Shown: positions 51,325 to 61,494, counted from the stretch's first letter. The stretch: DNA of 64,000 bases from a bacterium (GCA_919901855.1 CAKKQC010000006.1:155896-219895); one strand, 5' to 3'. Program-made: numbers and translations. Notes: a model not told the origin generated them from the letters alone.

Positions 51325-51355
51325 AGAGGCCATTGCCGAAGCGGCAACGGCCTCT
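51325..51355 (+). terminator. Strong hairpin after the NarL-type regulator
   Basis: AGAGGCC-A-TTGCCG and CGGCAA-C-GGCCTCT form a stem of 13 pairs with one A/C mismatch and an AAG loop, starting 13 bases after the stop codon. It lacks a downstream T-run, so termination may depend on other factors, but position and stability suit a terminator. Confidence 0.6.
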
Positions 51356-51376
51356 GCAAGCAGTGGATGGATATTC

Positions 51377-51405
51377 AAGCCTGCGGAGTTCCTCCGCAGT
51401 GGCTT
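51377..51405 (+). other. Second hairpin in the regulator-cheW gap
   Basis: CTGCGGAG-TTC-CTCCGCAG (51381-51399) is a perfect 8-bp stem, extended by AAGC/GCTT on the outside with a small bulge. It lies between the terminator-like hairpin and the palindrome at 51406. It could be a second terminator or an mRNA leader structure. Confidence 0.45.
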
Positions 51406-51421
51406 GTAGGGTTTCCCCTAC
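51406..51421. promoter_or_regulatory. Palindrome GTAGGGTTTCCCCTAC upstream of the chemosensory operon
   Basis: A second copy of the site at 49093-49108, with one mismatch, located about 120 bp before the cheW start. No clear -10/-35 pair is visible between them. It is a candidate operator through which the NarL-type regulator controls the chemosensory operon. Confidence 0.6.
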
Positions 51422-51540
51422 ACGCCAGCCCGTGATTTCCCGGCAGATCGGCCGGCGGGGTTGCGGCATGCTCATCAATGCGGAACGCACACCACACCAT
51501 GACATCAACGAGCACGAGGCGGGGAGAGGAAGCATGTAGC

Positions 51541-52005
51541 GTGCTGTTGCGGTTCGAGGTCGGGGAGACCAGGTTCGCCTTGCGGACCCCGCTCGTGCGG
51601 GAACTCGCCCGGGCCGTTCCGATAGTTCCCCTGCCCGCCGCGCCTCCGGTGATCGAGGGGGTCGTGAACCTCCGGGGGACGATCGTTCCCATTCTGGATC
51701 TGCGCGCCAGGTTCTCCCTGGGGGCCCGGCCGCTCGATCCCGGCGACCACCTGGTCTTTGCCGACGCGGGATCGCGCGTCGTCGGCTTCCGCGTGGACCG
51801 CGCGCTGGACATCGTGTCTGTCTCCGAAGACCGGGTGGAGGCCGCGCGCTCCGTCACGCCCGCCGCGGAGTATATCGAGGGATTCGCCAAACTCGACGAT
51901 GGGCTGGTCCTCATCCACGATCCCGCGTCCTTCCTCTCGCGCGCGGAATCCGCTAAGCTCGACGAGGCGCTCGGGGCCTCGGCCGCGCCGGGTGCGCCCC
52001 AATGA
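51541..52005 (+). CDS. cheW: CheW-like coupling protein (first copy)
   Basis: CheW couples chemoreceptors to CheA. The 154-residue product matches the CheW fold: LLRFEVGETRFALRTPLVREL, then VIEGVVNLRGTIVPILDLRARF and the second SH3-like half (VVGFRVDRALDIVSV, YIEGFAKLDDGLVLI). The GTG at 51541 is preferred because GAGAGGAAG lies eight bases upstream and the fold starts here. In-frame ATGs at 51499 and 51478 have no ribosome site. It opens the chemosensory operon and overlaps cheR (ATGA). Confidence 0.88.
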   Translation: MLLRFEVGETRFALRTPLVRELARAVPIVPLPAAPPVIEGVVNLRGTIVPILDLRARFSLGARPLDPGDHLVFADAGSRVVGFRVDRALDIVSVSEDRVEAARSVTPAAEYIEGFAKLDDGLVLIHDPASFLSRAESAKLDEALGASAAPGAPQ

Positions 52006-53387
52006 CCGCCCCCTCCTGCGTCGCCGGCGGCCACGGGGAAATCCTGGCGTTCCTCGCCGCGCGGGCCGGCCTCGTGTTTCCCCCGAGCCGGATCGAAGCG
52101 GTTCGCGACGGGATCGGGCGGGCGATGGCGCGGGCCGGCGCGGCCGACGGCCCGTCCTACCTCGGCGCTATCGAGTCCAGCCCCGCGGCCCTGGACGATC
52201 TCGTCTCCGAGCTCGTCGTCGGCGAGACGTACTTCTTCCGCGATCCCGGCCAGTTCGATTTCCTCCGCCAGGATGGAATCCCGGCCGTCCTGGCCCGGCG
52301 TCCCGCGGGCCACGCGCTCAGGATCTGGAGCGCGGGTTGCGCGACGGGGGAAGAGGCGTATTCCCTCGCGATCCTGGCCGACGAGATGGGGCTTTCGGGC
52401 CGGTCGAGCGTGGTGGGAACCGACCTGTGCCGGTCCGCCCTCGTGAAGGCCCGGCGGGCGGTTTACGGCGGCTGGTCGTTCCGGGGGACGGGCGAGCCGC
52501 TCCTGGCGCGGTTCGAGCCGGACGGCCCGCGGCGCCGGGTCGGCGCGGCGCTGCGGGAACGGGTGCGGTTCGAGTACCTGAACCTGGCGCTGGATTCGTA
52601 CCCGTCGTTCGCCGCCGGAATCTGGGGCATGGACGTGATCCTCTGCCGCAACGTCCTGATCTACTTCTCGCGCGAGGCGGTGGCGGCGACCGCCCGGCGG
52701 CTCCACGACACGCTCGGTGAGGACGGCTGGCTCCTGACCGGCCCGTCCGATCCGCCGCTCCAGGACCTGGCGCCCTTCGAGATCGTGATCACGCCGGGCG
52801 GCACGGCCTACCGGCGGGCGGCGAGGAGGACCGTCGTGGCCGGCTGGGAGGCCGTCGCCCCCGTCCTGGCGGAGTCCCTCACGGCGGAGATCCCCCAGGT
52901 TGCCTGCGAGCCGCGCGTCGCCCTTCCCGTCGAACCGGTGGGGGCGCCCGGCATCCCGCCCGCGCCAGCGGAGGAGCCGGACCCCGCCGCCCGTATTCGG
53001 GGGATTGCGAACTTGGCCGGTTTGCCGGCGGCGCTGCGCGAGGTCGAGGACGCGAGGCTGCGGAGCCCGCACTCCGTGGACCTCGCGTTCCTGCGGGCGG
53101 TGGTGCTCTCCGAGTTGGGGAGGCTCGACGATGCCGCCGCCGAGGCGCGGCACGCGCTCTACCTGGACCGGACGCTCGCGGCCGCGCACTTCCTGCAGGG
53201 GACGATCCTGCGGCGGCTCGGCGACCTCGGCGGGGCGGCCCGGGCGTTCCGGAACGCCCGCGATCTCGCCGCAGGCAGGCCGCCGGACGAGCCCGTGCCT
53301 CTCGGGGAAGGCGAGCGGGCCGGACGACTCGCCGAGGGCGCGGCGGTCCAGCTCGAGATGGTCGGGGCCGCCCGGAGGGTCGGATGA
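52002..53387 (+). CDS. cheR: CheR methyltransferase with C-terminal TPR domain
   Basis: CheR methylates receptor Glu residues using S-adenosylmethionine. The 461-residue protein has the N-terminal helical domain, [11 protein letters not shown], the SAM motif [17 protein letters not shown], and [13 protein letters not shown]. After about residue 275 comes a Pro-rich linker, then two to three TPRs (about 320-440: [41 protein letters not shown]). CheR-TPR fusions occur in pilus-linked and alternative chemosensory systems. ATGA overlaps both neighbours. Confidence 0.94.
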   Translation: MTAPSCVAGGHGEILAFLAARAGLVFPPSRIEAVRDGIGRAMARAGAADGPSYLGAIESSPAALDDLVSELVVGETYFFRDPGQFDFLRQDGIPAVLARRPAGHALRIWSAGCATGEEAYSLAILADEMGLSGRSSVVGTDLCRSALVKARRAVYGGWSFRGTGEPLLARFEPDGPRRRVGAALRERVRFEYLNLALDSYPSFAAGIWGMDVILCRNVLIYFSREAVAATARRLHDTLGEDGWLLTGPSDPPLQDLAPFEIVITPGGTAYRRAARRTVVAGWEAVAPVLAESLTAEIPQVACEPRVALPVEPVGAPGIPPAPAEEPDPAARIRGIANLAGLPAALREVEDARLRSPHSVDLAFLRAVVLSELGRLDDAAAEARHALYLDRTLAAAHFLQGTILRRLGDLGGAARAFRNARDLAAGRPPDEPVPLGEGERAGRLAEGAAVQLEMVGAARRVG

Positions 53388-53908
53388 GCTCTCCCGATTC
53401 CGCGCGGACGAGGGAAATCATGGAGGAGCGCGCCCGGCGGCTCGCCCGGCCGGCGGCGGAAGTCCGGGGATCCGGCGACACGCTCGAGATCGTCGTCTTC
53501 GGGCTCGCGAGCGAGCGGTACGCGGTGGAGAACCGGTACGTCCGCGAGGTGGTCCGGCTGGCGGACCTCGCGCCGGTGCCCGGGGCTCCCGAGTTCATGG
53601 CGGGAGTCACCAACCTGCGGGGCGAGATCCTGGCCGTCGTGGACCTGCGCCGGTTCTTCGGGGTTCCCGCGCGCGGCATCACGGACACGTCGCGCGTGGT
53701 CGTGCTGGGGGCCGACGAGGCCGAGTTCGGCGTCCTCGCCGACGCGGTCGGCGAGGTCGTCTCCGTGCGGCCGGAGGAGATCCTGGACCCGCTGGCGCCC
53801 GCCGGGGGGGTGGGCGGCGAGTACCTCCGGGGGGTCACGAAGGACGGACTAATCGTCCTGGACGGCGCGGCACTGCTCGCGAGTCCGCGGCTGGTCGTCG
53901 AACAATGA
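53384..53908 (+). CDS. cheW: CheW-like coupling protein (second copy)
   Basis: The 174-residue protein has about 35 extra N-terminal residues, then the CheW fold: [46 protein letters not shown], and the second half with [13 protein letters not shown] and [15 protein letters not shown]. Together with the first cheW it gives two different couplers for one receptor and one CheA. ATGA overlap with cheR. An ATG overlapping its stop (53905) could extend the receptor gene. Confidence 0.93.
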   Translation: MSSPDSARTREIMEERARRLARPAAEVRGSGDTLEIVVFGLASERYAVENRYVREVVRLADLAPVPGAPEFMAGVTNLRGEILAVVDLRRFFGVPARGITDTSRVVVLGADEAEFGVLADAVGEVVSVRPEEILDPLAPAGGVGGEYLRGVTKDGLIVLDGAALLASPRLVVEQ

Positions 53909-53949
53909 GAAGGCTGAATCTGGCGCCCGAGGGCGCCGGGAGGAAGACA

Positions 53950-55590
53950 ATGGCAATGGAGATTCCGTGGTCGAGGACGATCAAGGCGAAGCTCGGAGGC
54001 ATCGTGGCCGTTCTCGGGCTGCTGGCTGCAGGGCTGGTCGGGGGCAACCTCCTGATCCTGTCCACGATCCGGGGCGACGCGGCCGCCATCGACCTGGCGG
54101 GGATGGGCCGGATGCGCGCCTTCCAGATGCTCTACCTGGTACATCGGCTGGTGCAGGAAGGACCGCGGAACCGGGCCGATCTCTTGCCCGAGCTCCGGGA
54201 TGCCATGGAGCGCACCGGAAGCCGATTCCCCGAGCTCCGTAACGGCGACGCCGCAAACGGAATCCCCGCCACCCGCGACGCCGGGCTGCTCGCGCAAATC
54301 ACCGAACGCGAAGGCCTGTGGCGGGACGAGATCAAGCCGGCCATCGATTCGATCCTCGCCGCACGCTCCCGGCAGGATGCCGAGTCGAAACTGGGATCGC
54401 TCGAGACCTCGCTCCGCAAATACCTGAAGGACGTCAATGACTTCACGCTCGCCTACCAGCGAGTGACCGAGGAGAAGGTGAGGTTGTTCGAGCGTCTCCA
54501 GGTGGCCTTCCTGGCCATCGCGCTCCTCATCATCGCGGGAGTCTGGTTGGTGGCGCGCGGGATCGCCGGGCGCGCCCGCGAGCTCGCGTCGACCGCCGAG
54601 CGCATCGCTGGCGGCGAACTGTCCCTGGCCGCCCCGGCATCGGGGTCCGACGAGCTCGCGGCGCTGGGCGAGGCGTTCAACGCGATGACCGCGAACCTAC
54701 GGCGGATCATCGAGACCGAGAAGGAGGCCCGGGCCGGGCTCGAGAAGCTCCTGGCCGCGATCCGGGAGACCGCGAGTAGCGTCTCCTCCGCGACCGCCGA
54801 GATCCTGGCGGGGACGACCCAGCAGGCGTCCGGCGCGCAGGAGCAGTCGGCGGCGGTGGCCGAGACGGTTACCACGGTCAACGAGGTGCTCCAGACCTCG
54901 GACCAGGCCGCCCAGCGGGCAAAGGCGGTGCTGGATTCGTCCCAGCGCGCGGCCGAGATCGGCAAGGCCGGGCGGAAGGCCGTCGACGACACGGTCGTGG
55001 TCATGGGGACGGTCAAGGAACAGGCGGAGACGATCGCCGAGAGCATCCTCGCGCTGGCCGAGCAGGCGCAGGCGATCGGCGAGATCATCGCGAGCGTCAA
55101 CGACATCGCGGAGCAGACGAATCTGCTCGCGCTCAACGCCGCGATCGAGGCCTCCCGGGCTGGAGAGCAGGGCAAAGGGTTCGCGGTCGTCGCGGCCGAG
55201 ATCAAGGCCCTGGCCGACCAGTCGAAGAAGGCGACCGGGCAGGTGCGCCAGATCCTGGGCGAGATCCAGAAGGCTACGAACAGCTCGGTCATGGTGACGG
55301 AGGAGGGCAGCAAGAGCGTGAACGCGGCGATCAAGGTCGTGAACCAGGCCGGGGAGACGATCCGGACGCTCGCGGACACGATCGCGGAAGCCTCGCAGGC
55401 AGCGGGCCAGATCGCGGCCTCGGCGGGACAGCAGGCCAACGGGATGACCCAGATCCATCAGGCGATGAAGAACATCGAGGTCACGACCAGCCAGAGCCTG
55501 GCGAGCGTCCGGCAGGCGGAGAAGGCGGCGCAGGACCTCAACGCGATGGCGGGGAAGCTGAAGACGCTCGTGGCCGCGTACGGGGGCTGA
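53950..55590 (+). CDS. Methyl-accepting chemotaxis protein with PilJ-type sensor
   Basis: The 546-residue receptor has a first membrane helix (about 16-37) followed at once by a PilJ/NarX-type sensor motif, [20 protein letters not shown]. The periplasmic helical domain runs to about 175, the second helix spans about 181-200, then HAMP and a long signalling coiled coil with the conserved hairpin tip [20 protein letters not shown]...GKGFAVVA (about residues 375-415). The ATG at 53950 has GGGAGGAAG upstream; ATG 53905 overlaps cheW. PilJ-type sensors are typical of type IV pilus chemosensory systems. Confidence 0.93.
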   Translation: MAMEIPWSRTIKAKLGGIVAVLGLLAAGLVGGNLLILSTIRGDAAAIDLAGMGRMRAFQMLYLVHRLVQEGPRNRADLLPELRDAMERTGSRFPELRNGDAANGIPATRDAGLLAQITEREGLWRDEIKPAIDSILAARSRQDAESKLGSLETSLRKYLKDVNDFTLAYQRVTEEKVRLFERLQVAFLAIALLIIAGVWLVARGIAGRARELASTAERIAGGELSLAAPASGSDELAALGEAFNAMTANLRRIIETEKEARAGLEKLLAAIRETASSVSSATAEILAGTTQQASGAQEQSAAVAETVTTVNEVLQTSDQAAQRAKAVLDSSQRAAEIGKAGRKAVDDTVVVMGTVKEQAETIAESILALAEQAQAIGEIIASVNDIAEQTNLLALNAAIEASRAGEQGKGFAVVAAEIKALADQSKKATGQVRQILGEIQKATNSSVMVTEEGSKSVNAAIKVVNQAGETIRTLADTIAEASQAAGQIAASAGQQANGMTQIHQAMKNIEVTTSQSLASVRQAEKAAQDLNAMAGKLKTLVAAYGG

Positions 55591-55596
55591 GCCCGG

Positions 55597-57810
55597 GTGG
55601 ACCGGGACGCGCTCGCCCGCAGGCTCATGGCGACCTTCCTGGCCGAGATGGAGGAGCACGTCCGCACGCTCAACGCCGGGCTCGTCGCGCTGGAGAAGGG
55701 AGGGGACCCCGCGCGGCGGCCGGAGCTCGTCGCGGAGCTCTTCCGCGCCGCCCATAGTCTCAAGGGGGCTTCGCGGTCGGTGGGCGCGGCCCGGATCGAG
55801 ACGGCCTGTCACCGGATGGAGGGGATTTTCGCGAGTGTCCGCGACGGGTCGCTGGCGCTCGGACCGGAGCAGTTCGGCGTGCTCTTCGCGGCCGTCGACG
55901 GGGTGGAGGAGGCGGGGGCGAGGCTCCGCGACGGCCGGGAGCCCGCGGGGCCGGCCGGAGTGCCGGCGCCGCCGGTCCTCCCCGGCGCTCGGGCGCCCGA
56001 ACCGGCCGCCGTCGTCGCCAGCGCCGCGGCCGTTCCCGGCCGCGCGGTGCGCATTCCGGCCGCCCGGCTGGACCGGCTGCTGGACCTCAACGGCGAGCTC
56101 CAGGTCGCCCGGCGGCGGGGCGAATCCCGGGCGGCGGCGCTCGCGGCACTGCGGGAGTCCGTCGGGCGCTGGCGCGGGGAGTGGCGCGGCGCGAACCGGG
56201 ATGTCCGAAAGGTGGTCGGCGGCGCGGACCGGGGCGGGCCGGGATTCGGCAGCGGCCACGGCGGCGAGGCGGCCCCGCTGCCGCGCCGGGCGGTCAGGGT
56301 GCTGGAGGGGACCGCCGAGCGGCTCGACCGGCTGGAGGACGACCTCGAGAGCCTGGCGGTCGGCCTCGCCGGCGACCGCCGGGCCGTCGACCAGGCCGCC
56401 ATCCCCCTGTCCGACGAGGTGCGGCGGGCGCGGATGCTCCCGTTCGCCGAGGTCTGCGAGGGACTCGACCGGGTCGTTCGCGACCTGGCCGCGGCTTCGG
56501 GGAAGATCGTGGACCTCGTGGTCGAGGGAGGAGCCGCCGAGCTGGACCGCGAGGTGCTCGACCGGCTCAAGGACCCCCTCGTTCACCTGGTTCGGAACGC
56601 CGTCGGTCACGGGATCGAGCCGCCGGAAGTCCGCCGGGCGGCCGGCAAGCCCGAGCTCGGCCGGGTCACGGTGGCCGCCGCGGTGACGGGCTCTGACGTC
56701 GTGATCGCGGTCCGGGACGACGGTCGGGGGCTGGACGGGGACGCCATCGGGCGCGAGGCGCGCAGGCGCGGACTGCCGCCGCCCGAGGGGCCGCACGACC
56801 TCGTGCGGCTCGCGTTCCAGCCCGGGTTTTCGACGGCCACCGCCGTCACCGAGGTGTCGGGCCGCGGCGTCGGGCTCGACGTGGTGAAGTCGCGGGTGGA
56901 GGCGCTCCACGGCGCCGTCGAGTGTACGACCTTCCCTGGCCGCGGGACCGCGTTTTCCCTGCGCGCGCCCGTCACGCTGGCCGCGATCCGGGCCCTGCTG
57001 GTTTCCTCCGGGGGCGGGGTATTCGCCGTGCCGAACTCGGGCGTGCGCCGGCTCCTCCGCGCCGGGCCGGGGGATCTCGGCTCCGTCGGGGGACGGGACG
57101 TCGTATTCCTCGCCGACGGGCCGGTGCCCGTGGTCCCGCTCGCGGCGGTCCTCGGGCTTCCGGCGCGCGACCCCGCGAGGCCGGGCGGCAGGCTTCCGGT
57201 TGCCGTCCTCGCGTCCGGCGAGGAGCGGATGGCGTTCGCGGTCGAGGAGTTCGTCGCGGAGGCCGAGGTCGTCGTCAAGGGCCTCGGCCGGAGGCTGAAA
57301 CGGGTGCGGGGCATGGCCGGCGCCACCGTGCTGCCGGACGGCCGGGTGGCCATGATCCTGAGCGTCGGCGAGCTGTTGCGCGCGGCGGCCGCGGCCGCGC
57401 CCGCCGCGTCGCTCGCCTCCGCGCCGCGCGAAACAGCGGCTCCGGCGCGCAAGCGCCTGCTTGTCGTGGACGACTCCATCACCACCCGGACGCTCGTGCG
57501 AAGCATCCTGGACGCGGCGGGGTACGAGGTGACGGCGGCTGCGGACGGAGCCGAGGCCTGGATGGTGCTCCAGGAAGCGGGCTCCGACCTCGTGGTCGCG
57601 GACGTCGAGATGCCCAGGCTTGACGGCGTCGCCCTCACGCAGGCCATCCGCGCCTCGAAGCGGTTCCGCGACCTGCCCGTGGTCCTGGTGACGGCGATGG
57701 AGAGCGAGGCCGACCGCTCCCGCGGGCTCGAAGCGGGCGCCGACGCCTACCTGCTCAAGAGCGCGTTCGACCAGGCGCGCCTGCTCGAGACGATCGGGCA
57801 GTTGCTGTGA
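55597..57810 (+). CDS. cheA: CheA histidine kinase with C-terminal receiver
   Basis: The 737-residue hybrid CheA has an HPt domain with H53 in RAAHSLKGASR, a Pro/Ala linker, a P3 dimerisation region, and a HATPase with HLVRNAVGHGIE, VRDDGRGLDGD and SGRGVGLDVVKSRVEALHG. A CheW-like P5 domain (about 440-590) and a receiver (VVDDSITTRTLVRSIL, phospho-Asp in VVADVEMPRLDG, to the end) complete it. There is only one HPt. The fused receiver may replace CheY, which is absent from the operon. GTG start six bases after the receptor gene. Confidence 0.94.
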   Translation: MDRDALARRLMATFLAEMEEHVRTLNAGLVALEKGGDPARRPELVAELFRAAHSLKGASRSVGAARIETACHRMEGIFASVRDGSLALGPEQFGVLFAAVDGVEEAGARLRDGREPAGPAGVPAPPVLPGARAPEPAAVVASAAAVPGRAVRIPAARLDRLLDLNGELQVARRRGESRAAALAALRESVGRWRGEWRGANRDVRKVVGGADRGGPGFGSGHGGEAAPLPRRAVRVLEGTAERLDRLEDDLESLAVGLAGDRRAVDQAAIPLSDEVRRARMLPFAEVCEGLDRVVRDLAAASGKIVDLVVEGGAAELDREVLDRLKDPLVHLVRNAVGHGIEPPEVRRAAGKPELGRVTVAAAVTGSDVVIAVRDDGRGLDGDAIGREARRRGLPPPEGPHDLVRLAFQPGFSTATAVTEVSGRGVGLDVVKSRVEALHGAVECTTFPGRGTAFSLRAPVTLAAIRALLVSSGGGVFAVPNSGVRRLLRAGPGDLGSVGGRDVVFLADGPVPVVPLAAVLGLPARDPARPGGRLPVAVLASGEERMAFAVEEFVAEAEVVVKGLGRRLKRVRGMAGATVLPDGRVAMILSVGELLRAAAAAAPAASLASAPRETAAPARKRLLVVDDSITTRTLVRSILDAAGYEVTAAADGAEAWMVLQEAGSDLVVADVEMPRLDGVALTQAIRASKRFRDLPVVLVTAMESEADRSRGLEAGADAYLLKSAFDQARLLETIGQLL

Positions 57811-57820
57811 GGCGCCGGGC

Positions 57821-58849
57821 GTGATCCGCGTCGTCGTCGCCGAAGACTCCGCCACGATGCGGGAACTGCTCGTGGCGGTGCTGAAGGCCGATCCGGAAAT
57901 CGTCGTCGCCGGGGAAGCGAAGAACGGGCTGGAGGCGGTGGAGATGGCCAACCGGATCCGTCCCCACGTGATCGTCATGGACGTCCGGATGCCGGTCATG
58001 GACGGGCTCGAGGCCACGAAGCGGATCATGGTAGAGGTCCCGACCCCGATCGTGATCGTGTCGGGCAGCTTCGACGTGCGCGAGATCGAAGTCTCCATGC
58101 ACGCGCTCCGGGTGGGTGCGCTCACGGTGCTGCCGAAGCCCCCGGGTCCGGAGTCCCCGGCATTCGGGGAGGCCGCCCGGCGGTTCGTCTCGACCGTGAA
58201 GGCGATGTCGCAGGTCAAGGTCGTCCGGCGGTGGCCCGACCGGGCCGTGGCGGCTCCGGCGTTGCGCGTTCCGGATAGCGGCGGGCAGGCCCGGGTCGTC
58301 GCGATCGCCGCCTCCACTGGAGGGCCGGCGGCCCTGCACCGGGTGTTGTCGGGACTCCCCGGCGGGCTGGCCGTTCCCGTGCTCGTGGTCCAGCACATGG
58401 CGCCGGGCTTCGTGGGGGGGTTCGCCGGGTGGCTGAACTCGGTTTCGCCGCTCCGGGTGAAGGTCGCGGAGGATGGGGACCCGCTCGCCCCCGGCGCCGT
58501 GTACCTGGCCCCCGACGGGTGCCACCTCGGCGTGGCGGGCCGGGGGGCGGTCAGGCTTTCGTGCGACGCGCCGATCGACGGGTTCCGGCCTTCGGGGACG
58601 CACCTGTTCGAGTCGGTCGCGGCGGGCTTCGGACCCGCGGTCCTCGCCGTGATCCTGACGGGGATGGGCGAGGACGGCGTGGCGGGCCTCCACGCGGTGC
58701 GCGCCGCGGGAGGACTGGTCCTCGCGCAGGACGAGGCGACCTCGGTCGTGTTCGGGATGCCGGGGCGGGCGGTGGCGGAAGGACTCGCGGACGTCGTCCT
58801 GCCGGTGGATTCCCTGGCGGCCCGGATCGCCGAGGAGGTGCGCGGATGA
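57821..58849 (+). CDS. cheB: CheB protein-glutamate methylesterase
   Basis: CheB removes methyl groups from receptors, with activity set by phosphorylation. The 342-residue protein has a receiver with D54 in IVMDVRMPVMDG and a methylesterase domain with Ser165 in ASTGGPAAL, His192 in VVQHMAPGF and the Asp in ILTGMGEDGVAG. All catalytic residues are present. It starts with GTG at 57821, ten bases after cheA, and overlaps the hybrid kinase by ATGA. Confidence 0.96.
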   Translation: MIRVVVAEDSATMRELLVAVLKADPEIVVAGEAKNGLEAVEMANRIRPHVIVMDVRMPVMDGLEATKRIMVEVPTPIVIVSGSFDVREIEVSMHALRVGALTVLPKPPGPESPAFGEAARRFVSTVKAMSQVKVVRRWPDRAVAAPALRVPDSGGQARVVAIAASTGGPAALHRVLSGLPGGLAVPVLVVQHMAPGFVGGFAGWLNSVSPLRVKVAEDGDPLAPGAVYLAPDGCHLGVAGRGAVRLSCDAPIDGFRPSGTHLFESVAAGFGPAVLAVILTGMGEDGVAGLHAVRAAGGLVLAQDEATSVVFGMPGRAVAEGLADVVLPVDSLAARIAEEVRG

Positions 58850-61494
58850 GGCGGCCCGCGGACTTCCGGCTTCTCGTCGTCGAGGACAGCCCGACCCAGG
58901 CCGAAACCCTCGGCGCGATCCTGGACGCCGAGGGCTACCGAGTCGAGATCGCCAGGAGCGGCGAGGAGGGGTTCGAGCGGTTCCGGGCCGGCGGCATCGA
59001 CCTCGTGCTCTCGGACGTCGTCATGCCCGGGATCTCCGGGTACGATCTCTGCCGGAGGATAAAGTCCGATCCGGCGGGGCGGGACGTGCCGGTCATCATG
59101 CTCACGTCGCTCTCGGACCCGATGGACATCATCCAGGGGCTCGAGGCGGGGGCCGACAACTTCGTAACCAAGCCCTACGAGTCCGGCTACCTCCTCGGCC
59201 GCGTGGCAACCATACTGGCCGACCGGGGATCTCCCGATGACAAGGTCCGGATCGGGGCGAGCGTTTCCTTCATGGGCCGGTCCGTGACGATCACGTCCGC
59301 GAAACAGCAGATCCTGAACCTGCTCGTGGGGACGTTCGAGGAGGCGGTCCGCAAGAGCCGGGAGCTCGAGGCCAAGCAGAAGGAGCTGGAGCAGGCGAAC
59401 GACCTGCTGGAAGAATACGCCCGCCAGGCGAAGGGCCAGGCCCGGGTGTCGAGCGAGAAGTACGCGATCCTGATGGAGCAGGCCGGCGACGGGATCTTCC
59501 TCCTCGATCCGGACGGACTCATGGTCGAGGCCAACCGCCGGATGCTCGAGGGGGCAGGAGTGTCCCGCGAGGACGCGATCGGCCGTCGCTTCCTCGAGTT
59601 CGTGCCCGAGACGGACCGGTCCCGCCGCTCCTCGGACTTCCGGGAAGTCATTGAAGGGAGATCGGTCAGGCTGGACGGAATGCACTTCCGGCGTCCGGAC
59701 GGGACGCTGGTCGCCCATGACATCACGGCCACCGCGGTCACGATCGAGGGCCGGGTGTTCGTGCTCGGAATCGCCCGGGACGCCACCGACCGGATCGCGG
59801 CCGAACGGCGGAGTGGAGTCCAGCGGGCCGTGACCGAGGTGCTTTCGTCCGCGGCGCCGTTCGACGAGGCGGCTCCGCGAATTCTCGACGGCGTCTGCCG
59901 GGCGCTGGATTGGGATTGGGGATGCTTCTGGCTGGTGGACCGGGCCGGGCAGACCCTGAGGCTGCACTCCTCGTGGACGAGCCCCGGGATCGACATGAGC
60001 GGGTACCTGGAAGCGGCGTCCCATGTCACGCACGGCCCCGGCACCGGGTTGCCGGGCCGCGCCTGGACCGCCCGGCGGGTCCTTTGGATCTCCGACGTTC
60101 CGGGCGACGGGGAACTGAACCGGTCACCGTCGCTGACCGGATACGTGGTCTCGGCCGGGATCAGGACGGGGGTGGCCGTTCCCATCGTGTGCGAGGGAGC
60201 GGTGGTCGCGGTCATGATTCTGGGCTGCCGAGCTCCGGGGGCGCCGGACTCGAGGCTGATCCGGACGTTCGAGACGGTGGGCGACCACATCGGACAGTAC
60301 ATGGAGCGTAAGCACGGGGAAGAGAGCCTGCGCATGAACGAGGAACAGCTCCGGCAGGCCCAGAAGATGGAAGCCGTCGGGCGGCTGGCGGGGGGGATCG
60401 CGCACGACTTCAACAACCTGCTCACGGTCATCATGGGGTTCTCGGACCTCCTCCTCATGAAGGAGCACGACGCGGCGACGGTCCGAAAGCGGATCGGGCA
60501 GATCCGGACGGCGGCCGAGCACGCGGCGGGGCTGACGAAGCAGTTGCTCGCGTTCAGCCGGCGGCAGGTCCTTCAGCCCCGGGCCATGGGCCTCGGGCAG
60601 ACGGTGGCGGAAATGCACCAGCTCCTGTCCCGGCTCGTGGGCGAGGACGTCGAGATCCTGCTCAAGCTCGATCCTGCGGCGGGCGAGGTCATGGCCGATC
60701 CGGGCCAGATCGGGCAGGTGGTCATGAACCTGGCCGTCAATGCCCGGGATGCGATGCCGCACGGGGGCAAGCTCTCGCTCGAGGTCGTGAACGCGGATCT
60801 CGACGCCGCCGGGTTGGCGACCCACCCCGGCGTGGGGCCGGGCCGTTACGTCATGCTCGCCGTCAGCGATACCGGCACCGGGATGGACGCGGAGACGAAG
60901 GCCCGGATCTTCGAGCCGTTCTTCACGACCAAGGAGGAGGGTGCCGGAACGGGGCTGGGTCTTTCGACGGTATACGGCATCGTCCGGCAGAGCGGCGGGA
61001 CCGTCTCGGTCTGCAGCGAGCCGGGTCGCGGGAGCACGTTCAAGGTCTACCTGCCCAGGCTGGATGGCCCGGTGCCGGCCGCGCCGGAGGCCGCCGTGGG
61101 CCCGTCCGGTTCGCGGCGGGTGGGAGCCGTCACGATCCTGGTCGTCGAGGACGAGGAGGCCGTGCGCGGTCTGGTGAGCGAGATCCTCGAGAGCGCGGGC
61201 CACCGGGTGACGATGGCGGGCAGCCCGCAGGATGCCCTCGCGCTGGCCGGCCAGGCGGACTGGCGTGCCGACCTCGTCCTCACGGACATGGTCATGCCGG
61301 GGATGACGGGACGGGAGATGGTGACCCGGCTCAAGGAGGGGCGACCGGAGTTGCGGGTCCTCTTCATGTCCGGCTACACGGCGCAGGCGGCGGGGCAGCA
61401 GCAGCTCCTCCAGCCCGGGGATGCCTTTCTCCAGAAGCCCTTCACGCCGGTCGCGCTCCTCGACAAGGTGCGGGAGACGCTGGGGAGCTCATGA
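58846..61494 (+). CDS. Large hybrid histidine kinase (REC-PAS-GAF-HisKA-HATPase-REC)
   Basis: The 882-residue soluble protein has a receiver (Asp in LVLSDVVMPGISG), a coiled coil (about 160-205), a PAS domain (about 205-320, LMEQAGDGIFLLDPDG), a GAF domain (about 335-490) and HisKA with GGIAHDFNNLLTV. A HATPase (NLAVNARDAMPHGG, TGLGLSTVYGI) and a final receiver (LVLTDMVMPGMTG) follow. It is translationally coupled to cheB, so it probably feeds into the chemosensory pathway. The HisKA-to-REC half is highly similar to the next gene, indicating tandem duplication of the kinase module. Confidence 0.94.
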   Translation: MRRPADFRLLVVEDSPTQAETLGAILDAEGYRVEIARSGEEGFERFRAGGIDLVLSDVVMPGISGYDLCRRIKSDPAGRDVPVIMLTSLSDPMDIIQGLEAGADNFVTKPYESGYLLGRVATILADRGSPDDKVRIGASVSFMGRSVTITSAKQQILNLLVGTFEEAVRKSRELEAKQKELEQANDLLEEYARQAKGQARVSSEKYAILMEQAGDGIFLLDPDGLMVEANRRMLEGAGVSREDAIGRRFLEFVPETDRSRRSSDFREVIEGRSVRLDGMHFRRPDGTLVAHDITATAVTIEGRVFVLGIARDATDRIAAERRSGVQRAVTEVLSSAAPFDEAAPRILDGVCRALDWDWGCFWLVDRAGQTLRLHSSWTSPGIDMSGYLEAASHVTHGPGTGLPGRAWTARRVLWISDVPGDGELNRSPSLTGYVVSAGIRTGVAVPIVCEGAVVAVMILGCRAPGAPDSRLIRTFETVGDHIGQYMERKHGEESLRMNEEQLRQAQKMEAVGRLAGGIAHDFNNLLTVIMGFSDLLLMKEHDAATVRKRIGQIRTAAEHAAGLTKQLLAFSRRQVLQPRAMGLGQTVAEMHQLLSRLVGEDVEILLKLDPAAGEVMADPGQIGQVVMNLAVNARDAMPHGGKLSLEVVNADLDAAGLATHPGVGPGRYVMLAVSDTGTGMDAETKARIFEPFFTTKEEGAGTGLGLSTVYGIVRQSGGTVSVCSEPGRGSTFKVYLPRLDGPVPAAPEAAVGPSGSRRVGAVTILVVEDEEAVRGLVSEILESAGHRVTMAGSPQDALALAGQADWRADLVLTDMVMPGMTGREMVTRLKEGRPELRVLFMSGYTAQAAGQQQLLQPGDAFLQKPFTPVALLDKVRETLGSS

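Noticed and set aside
54697-60033. A very long open frame on the minus strand across the chemosensory genes
   Set aside because: It is antisense to genes with clear domain motifs, has low-complexity Arg/Pro/His-rich translation and no start signal. It is a by-product of GC-rich codon bias.
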